Source of the DNA: Pseudobdellovibrio sp.
GTDB taxonomy: Bacteria > Bdellovibrionota > Bdellovibrionia > Bdellovibrionales > Bdellovibrionaceae
Assembly (NCBI GenBank): GCA_025449725.1
Contig: JANWIU010000163.1
Location: forward strand, 1 to 5,646
Length of the DNA: 5,646 bases
Reading direction: 5' to 3'
Positions 1 to 5,646 of the stretch are shown here, in pieces. The position numbers and the translations under genes were made by a program. The notes under the pieces were generated by a model. That model saw nothing but the letters and a program-made list of their open reading frames with translations. It searched no databases and was not told where the DNA came from. Position 1 is the stretch's first letter. Every line of letters starts with the position of its first letter.

Positions 1-1
1 T

Positions 2-697
2 AACGGTGCGTGCAAATTTTGGACGACCGATGTTACGCCGGCATTTAAAAAGAGATATCAAAAGTGTCTTTTGCAGTATCCGGAATCCATTGTGGTTTTA
101 GGAGACAGCCATGCGATGGATTTGTACAACGCCTTTGCCTTCACCTCCAACCGGGAGTTCGTAGTAGGAATCGTAAAACCCGGCTGCAGGCCGGCAGAAT
201 CCAGCCGTGAATGCGATACTCAGGCCATTACAGATTTCATTAAGAAAAATAGGGCTTCGATTCACGCCGTTTTTTTCACGCAGAGCGGTTTACACATGAT
301 ACAGACGACGGCAAACCTTCGCATCGACCCGCTTTATATTGCGAACACTCTCACATTTTTATTAGGAATTAAAAAATACACGACTGTGGTTTGGCTGGGG
401 CCACAGCCTCAACTTGCGATCGACCTCAGATCGGTAAATCTCTTAACAGGAAAAACCGAAGTACCGGTCATACCTCAAATTTATGATTTGGACGATTACT
501 TGATGAAATTAGATCAGGGTAGCGAAGCCGTCACGTACTTATCTAAAATCCGGTTATTAAAATTTTCTACATCAGATATATTTTTTGACGGCGATTTCAC
601 TTATGCTGACATGGATCACTGGAGCACTTATGGTGAGCACGTCTTCGGTAAGAGGTTAGTGGAGAATAAAACAATCTCCAACCTTATAATGAATTAA
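2..697 (+). CDS. C-terminal SGNH domain of a probable acyltransferase-3 family (OafA/YrhL-like) O-acyltransferase, 5' partial
   Basis: The reading frame is open from base 2, so the gene starts left of the window. The TTG at 71 is unlikely to be the real start, because the in-frame residues before it carry the Cys-x(n)-Cys segment that normally precedes the SGNH block in OafA-like proteins. Visible hydrolase motifs are GDSHA, with nucleophile Ser at codon 107-109, and near the C-terminus D-M-D-H followed by W-S-T-Y-G, with the catalytic His at codon 617-619 and Asp three residues before it. A further Cys pair (PGC...EC) about 25 residues after GDSHA also fits the family and suggests a disulfide-containing periplasmic domain. 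In the family, an N-terminal membrane acyltransferase domain passes acyl groups to the SGNH domain, which O-acylates surface polysaccharide or peptidoglycan. That membrane half is not visible, so a stand-alone SGNH protein remains possible. The gene converges on the thioesterase gene and overlaps it by 14 bases. Confidence 0.8.
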   Translation, partial: NGACKFWTTDVTPAFKKRYQKCLLQYPESIVVLGDSHAMDLYNAFAFTSNREFVVGIVKPGCRPAESSRECDTQAITDFIKKNRASIHAVFFTQSGLHMIQTTANLRIDPLYIANTLTFLLGIKKYTTVVWLGPQPQLAIDLRSVNLLTGKTEVPVIPQIYDLDDYLMKLDQGSEAVTYLSKIRLLKFSTSDIFFDGDFTYADMDHWSTYGEHVFGKRLVENKTISNLIMN

Positions 698-1157
698 TTT
701 CTAATTTCTTTAGCTGCTCTTCATTTAAAATGATAAACAGGCCTTTGGATTGCGCGAACACGACGTCGTCTTTAAAAAGCTGCGCCTCAATGTGAACTTT
801 TCTGTTATCTATTTTTGTAATTCTTCCGCGTAAGTCGTATTGTTTTTCATAAGGCACCATTTGCAAAAATTCCACATCAATTTTGGCTGCAACCACGCGG
901 TGTTTGAAGTACCAGCCCGTTGACCCCATCATTTCGTCTAAAATGGCGGCTTGGCAGCCACCGTGAACATGGCCCGGCGGTCCCGCGGTCTTCCGTCCGA
1001 ACCAAACATGGCCCAACAATTCATTTTCAATTGTAGACTTTATTAAAACTGTCTGCAAAACATCAGAATCCGTTCCTAAAACGAAGGATCCTTCGGCATC
1101 GCCCGGATACGGTTTAGGTACTGCTAAGTTGGAATCGTATTTAATACGTGTACTCAC
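684..1157 (-). CDS. PaaI/THEM4-like hotdog-fold acyl-CoA thioesterase
   Basis: This 157-residue protein has the length of a single hotdog domain. The diagnostic segment is GPPGHVHGG followed by AAILDEMMG (residues 59-78), with His65-Gly-Gly and Asp74 on the central hotdog helix. These match the HGG...D pattern of PaaI and THEM4-type thioesterases, which hydrolyse acyl-CoA to free acid and CoA in the cytoplasm. The strand that follows (AAKIDVEF, residues 90-97) fits the family's TAxLxVxY strand, but Ala90 stands where THEM4 has its active-site Thr. The start is GTG at 1157: an in-frame TAA four codons upstream (1167-1169) excludes a longer product and no ATG occurs before residue 76. No strong Shine-Dalgarno sequence is visible. 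The gene diverges from the crotonase gene, and its end overlaps the acyltransferase gene. The substrate cannot be read from the sequence. Confidence 0.85.
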   Translation of the reverse strand: MSTRIKYDSNLAVPKPYPGDAEGSFVLGTDSDVLQTVLIKSTIENELLGHVWFGRKTAGPPGHVHGGCQAAILDEMMGSTGWYFKHRVVAAKIDVEFLQMVPYEKQYDLRGRITKIDNRKVHIEAQLFKDDVVFAQSKGLFIILNEEQLKKLEINSL

Positions 1158-1245
1158 AGTGTTATTTTAATAAATCTCTTCGCTGCAGGTAAGTCCTGAT
1201 TCGTTGCTCTTGCCAATTTTACTACCGCTGACTAGCATGTTGAAC
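1158..1245. promoter_or_regulatory. Divergent intergenic region, probable promoters for the thioesterase and crotonase genes
   Basis: This is the only gap between divergent genes in the window, so promoters for both are expected here. It contains an AT-rich inverted repeat, TTATT-TT-AATAA at 1162-1173, that could supply -10-like hexamers in either direction. No convincing -35 box was found on either strand. The promoter call rests on gene layout more than on motif quality. Confidence 0.35.
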
Positions 1246-2055
1246 ATGTCATACAGCGAACTACCCATGCTAAAAGTAGAAATGAAAGACCACATTTTGT
1301 GGATTTCTCTCAACAATCCGGCTTCTTCAAATTCCATAACCTATGAAATCATCGAATCGCTGGTTACGACATTGCGAAAAGCCGAAAGTGACCCTTCCAT
1401 AAGAGTCACTGTTCTCACCGGGGAAGGAAAGAACTTCTGTTCCGGCGGCGATCTTAAGAATATGCAGAACAAGTCTGAAATGTTCGCCGGGGAAGGCAAT
1501 GAGCTGAGAAAGCGCTACGAACAAGGAATCCAACAAATTTCAAAAGCGATGGAAGCCTTCAGTAAGCCGATCATCGCCATGGTTAACGGAGCCGCCTCAG
1601 GTGCCGGCTGTGATATCGCCTGCATGTGTGACATCCGAATTGGAACAGAAAACACAAGATTCTTTGAGAGCTTCGTAAAATTAGGACTTGTTCCCGGTGA
1701 CGGCGGAACTTTCTTCTTACAACGGGTCGTAGGGTTCGCAAAAGCCATGGAGCTTACACTGACGGGCCGCGAAGTCCGGTCGGAAGAAGCTCTGCAAATC
1801 GGGTTACTGAACAAATTGGTTTCAAGAGATAATTTAAAAGCAGAAGTTGAGGCTATGGCTGTACAAATTGCTTCGCTTCCCGCTGCAGCCGTTCAGATGA
1901 GTAAAAAAGCTGTAAAGATATCTTATCAACATGATTTAAATGTCAGTCTGGATTTATTAGCCGCGTATCAGGGGATCTCACAGCGAACGCATGATCACTT
2001 CGAAGCCCTGACAGCCATTTCCGAAAACAGAAAGCCAACTTTTGAAGGAAGGTAA
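1246..2055 (+). CDS. Crotonase-fold enoyl-CoA hydratase/isomerase family protein
   Basis: From the ATG at 1246 the protein has 269 residues, normal for the family. Crotonase hallmarks are FCSGGDL (residues 64-70, first oxyanion-hole loop), KPIIAMVNGAASGAGCD (107-123, second oxyanion-hole loop), GLVPGDGG (147-154) and the helical C-terminal region ending ENRKPTFEGR. Such enzymes bind acyl-CoA and hydrate, isomerise or hydrolyse it, often in fatty-acid or amino-acid breakdown. The two glutamates of classical enoyl-CoA hydratase (rat Glu144 and Glu164) align with Asp123 and Phe143, so simple hydratase activity is doubtful. Asp152 in PGDGG lies one residue after the position of the catalytic Asp of dienoyl-CoA isomerase and PaaG. 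Start choice is uncertain: ATG at 1237 or 1267 and TTG at 1204 are in frame, none with a good Shine-Dalgarno. The TTG form would add an untypical hydrophobic leader. The DUF4399 gene follows after 4 bases. Confidence 0.88.
   Translation: MSYSELPMLKVEMKDHILWISLNNPASSNSITYEIIESLVTTLRKAESDPSIRVTVLTGEGKNFCSGGDLKNMQNKSEMFAGEGNELRKRYEQGIQQISKAMEAFSKPIIAMVNGAASGAGCDIACMCDIRIGTENTRFFESFVKLGLVPGDGGTFFLQRVVGFAKAMELTLTGREVRSEEALQIGLLNKLVSRDNLKAEVEAMAVQIASLPAAAVQMSKKAVKISYQHDLNVSLDLLAAYQGISQRTHDHFEALTAISENRKPTFEGR
2044..2052 (+). promoter_or_regulatory. Ribosome binding site of the DUF4399 gene, inside the end of the crotonase gene
   Basis: The purine run GAAGGAAGG ends seven bases before the ATG at 2060 and lies within the last codons of the crotonase gene, whose TAA is at 2053-2055. 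It fixes the start at 2060 rather than the in-frame TTG at 2042, and suggests translational coupling of the two genes. Confidence 0.75.
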
Positions 2056-2059
2056 CAAA

Positions 2060-2482
2060 ATGAAATCGTTATTCTCAGCTCTGGTATTATTTTTTTCAGT
2101 CACCACTTTCGCCCACTCAACAGAGAGCCGCAAAATCTTTTTTATCGAACCTAAAGACGGTGCGACAGTCACATCTCCGTTAAAAATTAAATTCGGTATG
2201 AAAGGGATGAAGCTTTGCCAAGCTAACATCGCACCGAAGAACAAAAAATGCGGCCATCACCATTTGTTAATTGATAAAACGCCAATAGCTTCGGGGCAGC
2301 CTGTTCCACAGGACGAAAGCCATTTGCATTACGGAAAAATGCAACAGGAAGCTGAGATTACGTTAGCTCCCGGAAAGCACACTTTAACATTGCAGTTTGC
2401 TGACTATGCTCATTTATCTTACGGCGAGAAGTTATCAGAGACCGTTACAGTTGAAGTTATTAGTTCAGATAACACTCGATAA
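2060..2482 (+). CDS. Exported DUF4399 domain protein
   Basis: The product has 140 residues. Residues 1-20 form a typical Sec signal peptide: positive N-end, hydrophobic core SALVLFFSV, and a likely cleavage site near TFA-HS. There is no lipobox Cys, so a soluble periplasmic protein is predicted. The mature part matches DUF4399 as I know it: an FGMKGM segment (45-50), GHHHLLID (65-72), SHLHYGK (87-93), PGKHTL (104-109) and a final beta strand after LSET. The function of the family is unknown to me. His66-68, His88, His90, His107 and His118 could form a metal site, but this is inference. Cys53 and Cys64 flank the segment before the His triplet and could form a disulfide. The gene starts four bases after the crotonase stop and probably shares its transcript. 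Its last 23 bases overlap the end of livF on the other strand. Confidence 0.85.
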   Translation: MKSLFSALVLFFSVTTFAHSTESRKIFFIEPKDGATVTSPLKIKFGMKGMKLCQANIAPKNKKCGHHHLLIDKTPIASGQPVPQDESHLHYGKMQQEAEITLAPGKHTLTLQFADYAHLSYGEKLSETVTVEVISSDNTR

Positions 2483-3176
2483 CGCGTTTATCATTTAACA
2501 AATCAATGCCTTTGCCTTCTAAGGTAATGTTGCCGGTCTCAAGCACATAGGCTTTTTCAGAAACCTCAAGCGCCAGCGACGCATTTTGTTCAACGATAAG
2601 CAGGCCAAGGCCTTTGTTTTTTAAATCTACGAACTTTTGAAAGATCTGCTCGATAATAATTGGAGCCAAACCAAGAGATGGTTCATCAAGCATTAACATT
2701 TTCGGTTCAGACATCAAAGCGCGGCCAATCGCCAGCATTTGCTGTTCACCGCCGGAAAGCGTTCCCGCCAACTGGTTGCGGCGTTCCGCAAGGCGACTGA
2801 ACATTTCAAACTGTTGTTCGATCAATTGACTGATTTTAGTTTTATCCTGATTTAAGTAAGCACCTAGCATCAGATTCTCAGTTACCGTTAAGTTTGGAAA
2901 GATCCCGCGGCCTTCAGGGCAAAGCGCGATTTTTTTACGTAAGCGACCAGGGGCATCTAATCGGCTGATGTTTTCAGATGTGCTGCCGGCTTCAATCAGA
3001 ACATCACCCATGTGCGGTAGCAAGGCGCTCAGTGCTTTGAGTGTCGTCGTTTTACCTGCGCCATTGGATCCGATTAAGGACGTGATCTCGCCTGCTTTAA
3101 AAGAAAACGAAATACCTTTAACGGCCTTAATTAAACCGTAGTTTACAACTAAATTTTTAACTTCAACTGACTTCAT
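2460..3176 (-). CDS. livF: Branched-chain amino-acid ABC transporter ATP-binding protein LivF
   Basis: This 238-residue ATPase is the usual LivF length. It shows Walker A GSNGAGKT (36-43), the LivF-type CPEGRGIFPNLTVTENL segment (86-102) in place of a standard Q-loop, the ABC signature LSGGEQQ (140-146), Walker B LMLDEP (161-166, catalytic Glu165) and VEQNA (195-199). The VEQN segment has Gln197 where most ABC ATPases have the H-loop His; this is usual for LivF. It is predicted to pair with LivG on the cytoplasmic face of the LivH-LivM channel and power import of leucine, isoleucine, valine or related substrates. The ATG at 3176 lies one base after the livG stop, with a purine-rich AGGAAAG inside livG (3187-3193). 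It is the last gene of the operon. No terminator hairpin with a U-run was found after its stop. Confidence 0.93.
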   Translation of the reverse strand: MKSVEVKNLVVNYGLIKAVKGISFSFKAGEITSLIGSNGAGKTTTLKALSALLPHMGDVLIEAGSTSENISRLDAPGRLRKKIALCPEGRGIFPNLTVTENLMLGAYLNQDKTKISQLIEQQFEMFSRLAERRNQLAGTLSGGEQQMLAIGRALMSEPKMLMLDEPSLGLAPIIIEQIFQKFVDLKNKGLGLLIVEQNASLALEVSEKAYVLETGNITLEGKGIDLLNDKRVIECYLN

Positions 3177-3177
3177 G

Positions 3178-3957
3178 TTATTTACGCTTTCCTAAGTAGG
3201 CTTCAATAACTTCCGGCGAATTTTTAATTTCCGCAGGGCTGCCTTCGGCAATCTTTTTACCTCGGTTTAGCACAACAATCCGGTCACAAATATTCATAAC
3301 CAGCTTCATGTCGTGTTCGATTAATAAAATCGTTAAATTGAACTTATCTTTGATAAAACGAATCAGCTTATTTAACTCAGCGGTTTCCTGGTGATTCATT
3401 CCCGCAGCCGGCTCATCCAGCATTAAAAGTTTTGGCTTAGTAGCCAAAGCGCGGACGATTTCCAGTTTTCGTTGAGCTCCGTATGGCAAAGAGCATGCGG
3501 TTTCATTGGCATAAACATCGAGTTCAAAAATTTTTAGTAAATCAATGGCCTCTTTACGCAAGCCAGCTTCAATTTCTTTATGGGCCTTGTTGTTTAACAA
3601 AGAATTTACCCAGTCTATAAATGTACCGTTGTGCTTACGCTGTTGCGCCGCCATTAAAACGTTTTCCAGCACCGTTAGATTTTTAAAAAGCCGGATATTT
3701 TGAAATGTTCTCGCCAATCCATGCAGATTCACTTCATCAGCTTTACAAGCCGTGATGTCCTGACCTTCAAATGAGATCTTACCCGTATCACAAGCGTAAA
3801 ATCCTGAAATCATATTGAAGACCGTTGTTTTGCCGGCGCCGTTCGGGCCGATTAAACCTAAAAGCTCTGATTTATTAATATGAAAATTAACGTCATCAAC
3901 GGCTTTTAAGCCGCCGAACTGAATTGATAAATTTTCTATTTGTAGACTATTACTCAT
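3178..3957 (-). CDS. livG: Branched-chain amino-acid ABC transporter ATP-binding protein LivG
   Basis: This 259-residue ATPase fits LivG in length and motifs: Walker A GPNGAGKT (37-44), Q-loop RTFQNIRLF (83-91, Gln86), signature LPYGAQRKLEIVRAL (157-171, LivG variant of LSGGQ), Walker B LLMLDEP with Glu182, the LivG-typical AAGMN (184-188), and H-loop IEHDM with His215. The C-terminal IAEGSPAEI...VIEAYLG tail is also typical of LivG. It is the ATPase partner of LivF in the importer. Its ATG overlaps the livM stop in an ATGA arrangement (4-base overlap, 3954-3957), a sign of translational coupling. A GGGGA run in the end of livM may serve as the ribosome binding site. Confidence 0.94.
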   Translation of the reverse strand: MSNSLQIENLSIQFGGLKAVDDVNFHINKSELLGLIGPNGAGKTTVFNMISGFYACDTGKISFEGQDITACKADEVNLHGLARTFQNIRLFKNLTVLENVLMAAQQRKHNGTFIDWVNSLLNNKAHKEIEAGLRKEAIDLLKIFELDVYANETACSLPYGAQRKLEIVRALATKPKLLMLDEPAAGMNHQETAELNKLIRFIKDKFNLTILLIEHDMKLVMNICDRIVVLNRGKKIAEGSPAEIKNSPEVIEAYLGKRK

Positions 3958-4895
3958 TTTCTAAATTTCCCCATTAAGGCATCAAAACTCAGTTCTTTGC
4001 GGCCCATAATTCCCTGAGGTCTAACGATCATCATCAAGATCAAAAGAATCGGAAAGATAATCATTCGAATATCAACGCCGGTTGGAAGACTTCGCAATGC
4101 TTCCGGTAAAAACGTCAAAATAAATGCAGCTAAAATAGAACCGCTTAAGGATCCTAATCCGCCAAGAACGGCCGCGATTAAAATTTGAACCGAAATCAAA
4201 AAGCTAAAAGAACCTGGGCTTATATAACCCAAGTGATGAGCGTAAAATCCACCGCCAAGCCCGGCAAAGAAACTAGAAATAACAAAGGCACGGCGTTTTG
4301 TTTGCGGAACATTGAGCCCCATGACTTCAGCGGCGATATCATCTTCGTTGATCGCCCACAGGTTACGGCCAAACCACGAAAACTTCAGCCGGTACATGAC
4401 CATGAATGTCAGCGCCAGCAAGAACACACCGAAACCGAATGACAAATAGAATTCCGGAAATTTCGCAATCGCATTGTAACCGCGCGGGCCACCGACGTGA
4501 TCCCAGTTCAATAAAACAACACGTACAATTTCAGACATACCAAGAGTAACGATCGCCAGATAATCGCCCTTCAATCTAAATGAAGGCAAAGAAATCAAAT
4601 AACCCGCAAAAGCCGCAACAATGGCTGCGATCAGGACTCCCACCGGAATAAAGTACCATTGATCCGACATGACTTCTTTGTTAATCACTGCTGAGGTATA
4701 GGCACCGATGGCCATTAACCCCGCGTGCCCCAGTGAAAACTGATCTGCTAAACCCGTAATGAAGTTTAAACTTAAGGCCATAATTGCATTCACAATAAAG
4801 CTGATAAAAATGGCCTGAATATAAGAGTTCGTAAAATAATTGAGAGCTGAACCTAAAGCGACGACACAAGCTAAAAAGATAATATATTTTTTCAT
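3954..4895 (-). CDS. livM: Branched-chain amino-acid ABC transporter permease LivM
   Basis: This 313-residue, strongly hydrophobic protein belongs to the BPD_transp_2 permease family. LivM marks are FSLGHAGLMAIGAYTSA (53-69), FRLKGDYLAIVTLGMSEIVR (106-125), the cytoplasmic loop GRNLWAINEDDIAAEVMGLNV (176-196) that should dock on the ATPases, AGLGGGFYAH (211-220), VLGGLGSLSG (243-252) and the end motif VRPQGIMG (291-298). Hydrophobic stretches suggest about eight or more membrane helices. It forms the inner-membrane pore with LivH. The ATG at 4895 comes one base after the livH stop; AAAGGA inside the end of livH is a plausible ribosome binding site, spaced somewhat long. Downstream it overlaps livG by four bases. 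Confidence 0.93.
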   Translation of the reverse strand: MKKYIIFLACVVALGSALNYFTNSYIQAIFISFIVNAIMALSLNFITGLADQFSLGHAGLMAIGAYTSAVINKEVMSDQWYFIPVGVLIAAIVAAFAGYLISLPSFRLKGDYLAIVTLGMSEIVRVVLLNWDHVGGPRGYNAIAKFPEFYLSFGFGVFLLALTFMVMYRLKFSWFGRNLWAINEDDIAAEVMGLNVPQTKRRAFVISSFFAGLGGGFYAHHLGYISPGSFSFLISVQILIAAVLGGLGSLSGSILAAFILTFLPEALRSLPTGVDIRMIIFPILLILMMIVRPQGIMGRKELSFDALMGKFRK

Positions 4896-4896
4896 A

Positions 4897-5646
4897 TTAA
4901 ATTTTTTCCTTTCTTGTGCTGCCGAAAAGTCCGGTTGGCTTATACAACAAAATCACAATCAGGATTGCGAATGAAACGGCCTCTTTGTAAGTGCTTCCGC
5001 CGTAACCGTTAACATAGTATTCACCCAGGCCCAGCAAAAAGCCGCCGACAACTGCGCCATGCAGGCTGCCGATGCCGCCGAAGACCGCTGCCACAAAAGA
5101 GCTTGTTCCGATTTTTGCTCCCATCATTGGGTCAATCTTAGGATACTTGATTGAAACCAGAACAGCGGCCACACCGGCCAAAGCGGATCCAATAATAAAA
5201 GTAGCTGAAACAATTTTGCTGTTGTTGATTCCCATCAGCGGCGTCATATCGGGACGGGTGCTTACCGCGCGCATCGCGCGGCCGGTTTGCGTATGATAGA
5301 TAATAAAACTTAAAACTGATAACGAAAAAAAGCTGACGAGATAAATCAGCACATCAATCAGGTGAATTTGAATATCAATAATTGTAAATAAAGTCTGGTC
5401 TTCAATTAAATTTGGAAATCGCTTTGGATCCGCGCCAAAAATAATTTGGCCGCCGAACTGAAAAAGAATACTCACACCAATGGCAGTAATCAAAACATTC
5501 ATTTTCGGAGAGTTGCGAAGCGGTTTGTAGGCGAACTTTTCAACAAAAAAACCGATAATGCCGGCGACGAGAGTGCCGCCTAATAATCCAATAGTAAAAT
5601 TCATAGGAGAAGGGGTGTCGAGGCCCAGAAATCGCGACAGATAGAA
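4897..5646 (-). CDS. livH: Branched-chain amino-acid ABC transporter permease LivH, 5' partial
   Basis: About 250 C-terminal residues of a LivH permease are visible. The ATG at 5602-5604 is probably internal: the frame stays open to the window edge for 14 more codons that read as plausible LivH sequence (FYLSRFLGLDTPSP), and LivH proteins are normally about 290-310 residues. Family marks in order are EKFAYKPLR, VLITAIGVSI, QTGRAMRAV followed by TPLMGIN, the helix FIIGSALAGVAAVLVS, PMMGAKIGTSSFVAAVFGGIGSLHGAVVGG, and the end motif YKPTGLFG. LivH forms the inner-membrane channel together with LivM. It is the first operon gene visible; the start, the promoter and any binding-protein gene (livK/livJ type) would lie beyond the right edge. 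Confidence 0.92.
   Translation of the reverse strand, partial: FYLSRFLGLDTPSPMNFTIGLLGGTLVAGIIGFFVEKFAYKPLRNSPKMNVLITAIGVSILFQFGGQIIFGADPKRFPNLIEDQTLFTIIDIQIHLIDVLIYLVSFFSLSVLSFIIYHTQTGRAMRAVSTRPDMTPLMGINNSKIVSATFIIGSALAGVAAVLVSIKYPKIDPMMGAKIGTSSFVAAVFGGIGSLHGAVVGGFLLGLGEYYVNGYGGSTYKEAVSFAILIVILLYKPTGLFGSTRKEKI

Noticed and set aside
71..73. TTG as a true start of the SGNH gene
   Set aside because: The frame is open to base 2 and carries the expected Cys motif upstream, so the gene is truncated by the window.
1515..1814. Minus-strand open frame of 99 codons inside the crotonase gene
   Set aside because: It lies wholly antisense to a clear crotonase gene and its translation resembles no known family.
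2428..2460. Direct repeat of GAAGTTAT (2428-2435 and 2453-2460)
   Set aside because: Eight bases within coding sequence, read in different frames; chance is sufficient.
2478..2492. Imperfect palindrome GATAACGCGTTTATC at the DUF4399 stop, considered as a terminator
   Set aside because: The stem is only five AT-rich pairs, no T-run follows it, and it lies within livF coding sequence; it is explained by the codons there.
2583..2594. Missing H-loop histidine in LivF (Gln in VEQN), considered as a degenerate ATPase
   Set aside because: VEQN is the normal LivF family sequence, so this is not a defect.
4185..4442. Plus-strand open frame of 85 codons opposite livM
   Set aside because: Antisense shadow of a well-supported permease gene, with low-complexity polar translation.
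5072..5296. Plus-strand open frame of 74 codons opposite livH
   Set aside because: Antisense to conserved LivH motifs; its apparent hydrophobicity mirrors the permease codons.

Overview
The window carries seven protein-coding genes packed with almost no spacer, two of them cut by the window edges. No RNA genes, mobile elements, CRISPR arrays or long repeats were seen. The genes indicate a Gram-negative bacterium: an SGNH domain of a membrane O-acyltransferase, an exported DUF4399 protein and a Liv-type amino-acid ABC transporter. Base composition is moderately AT-rich by eye. A Bdellovibrio-like or other proteobacterial host is possible, but nothing here fixes the taxon.

Layout: (1) positions 2-697, plus strand, hold the C-terminal SGNH domain of a probable acyltransferase that begins left of the window. 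(2) Positions 684-1157, minus strand, hold a PaaI/THEM4-like hotdog thioesterase whose end overlaps gene 1 by 14 bases. (3) A short AT-rich divergent gap (about 1158-1245) is followed on the plus strand by a crotonase-fold acyl-CoA enzyme (1246-2055). A small exported DUF4399 protein (2060-2482) starts four bases after it and is probably translationally coupled. (4) Positions 2460-5646, minus strand, hold a compact livH-livM-livG-livF operon, read from right to left, with junctions of 1, -4 and 1 bases. livH runs off the right edge. The end of livF overlaps the end of the DUF4399 gene by 23 bases.

LivH and LivM form the inner-membrane channel and LivG and LivF are the ATPases of a branched-chain amino-acid (or related substrate) importer. 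The periplasmic binding protein is not in the window and could lie beyond the right edge. The thioesterase and crotonase point to acyl-CoA metabolism, which would fit breakdown of imported branched-chain amino acids or fatty acids, but that link rests on proximity only.

I see mostly ordinary housekeeping or catabolic genes and no convincing new system. The points most worth a second look are the loss of both classical catalytic glutamates in the crotonase, a Thr-to-Ala change at an active-site position of the thioesterase, the cysteine- and histidine-bearing DUF4399 protein coupled to the crotonase, and two convergent gene pairs whose ends overlap.
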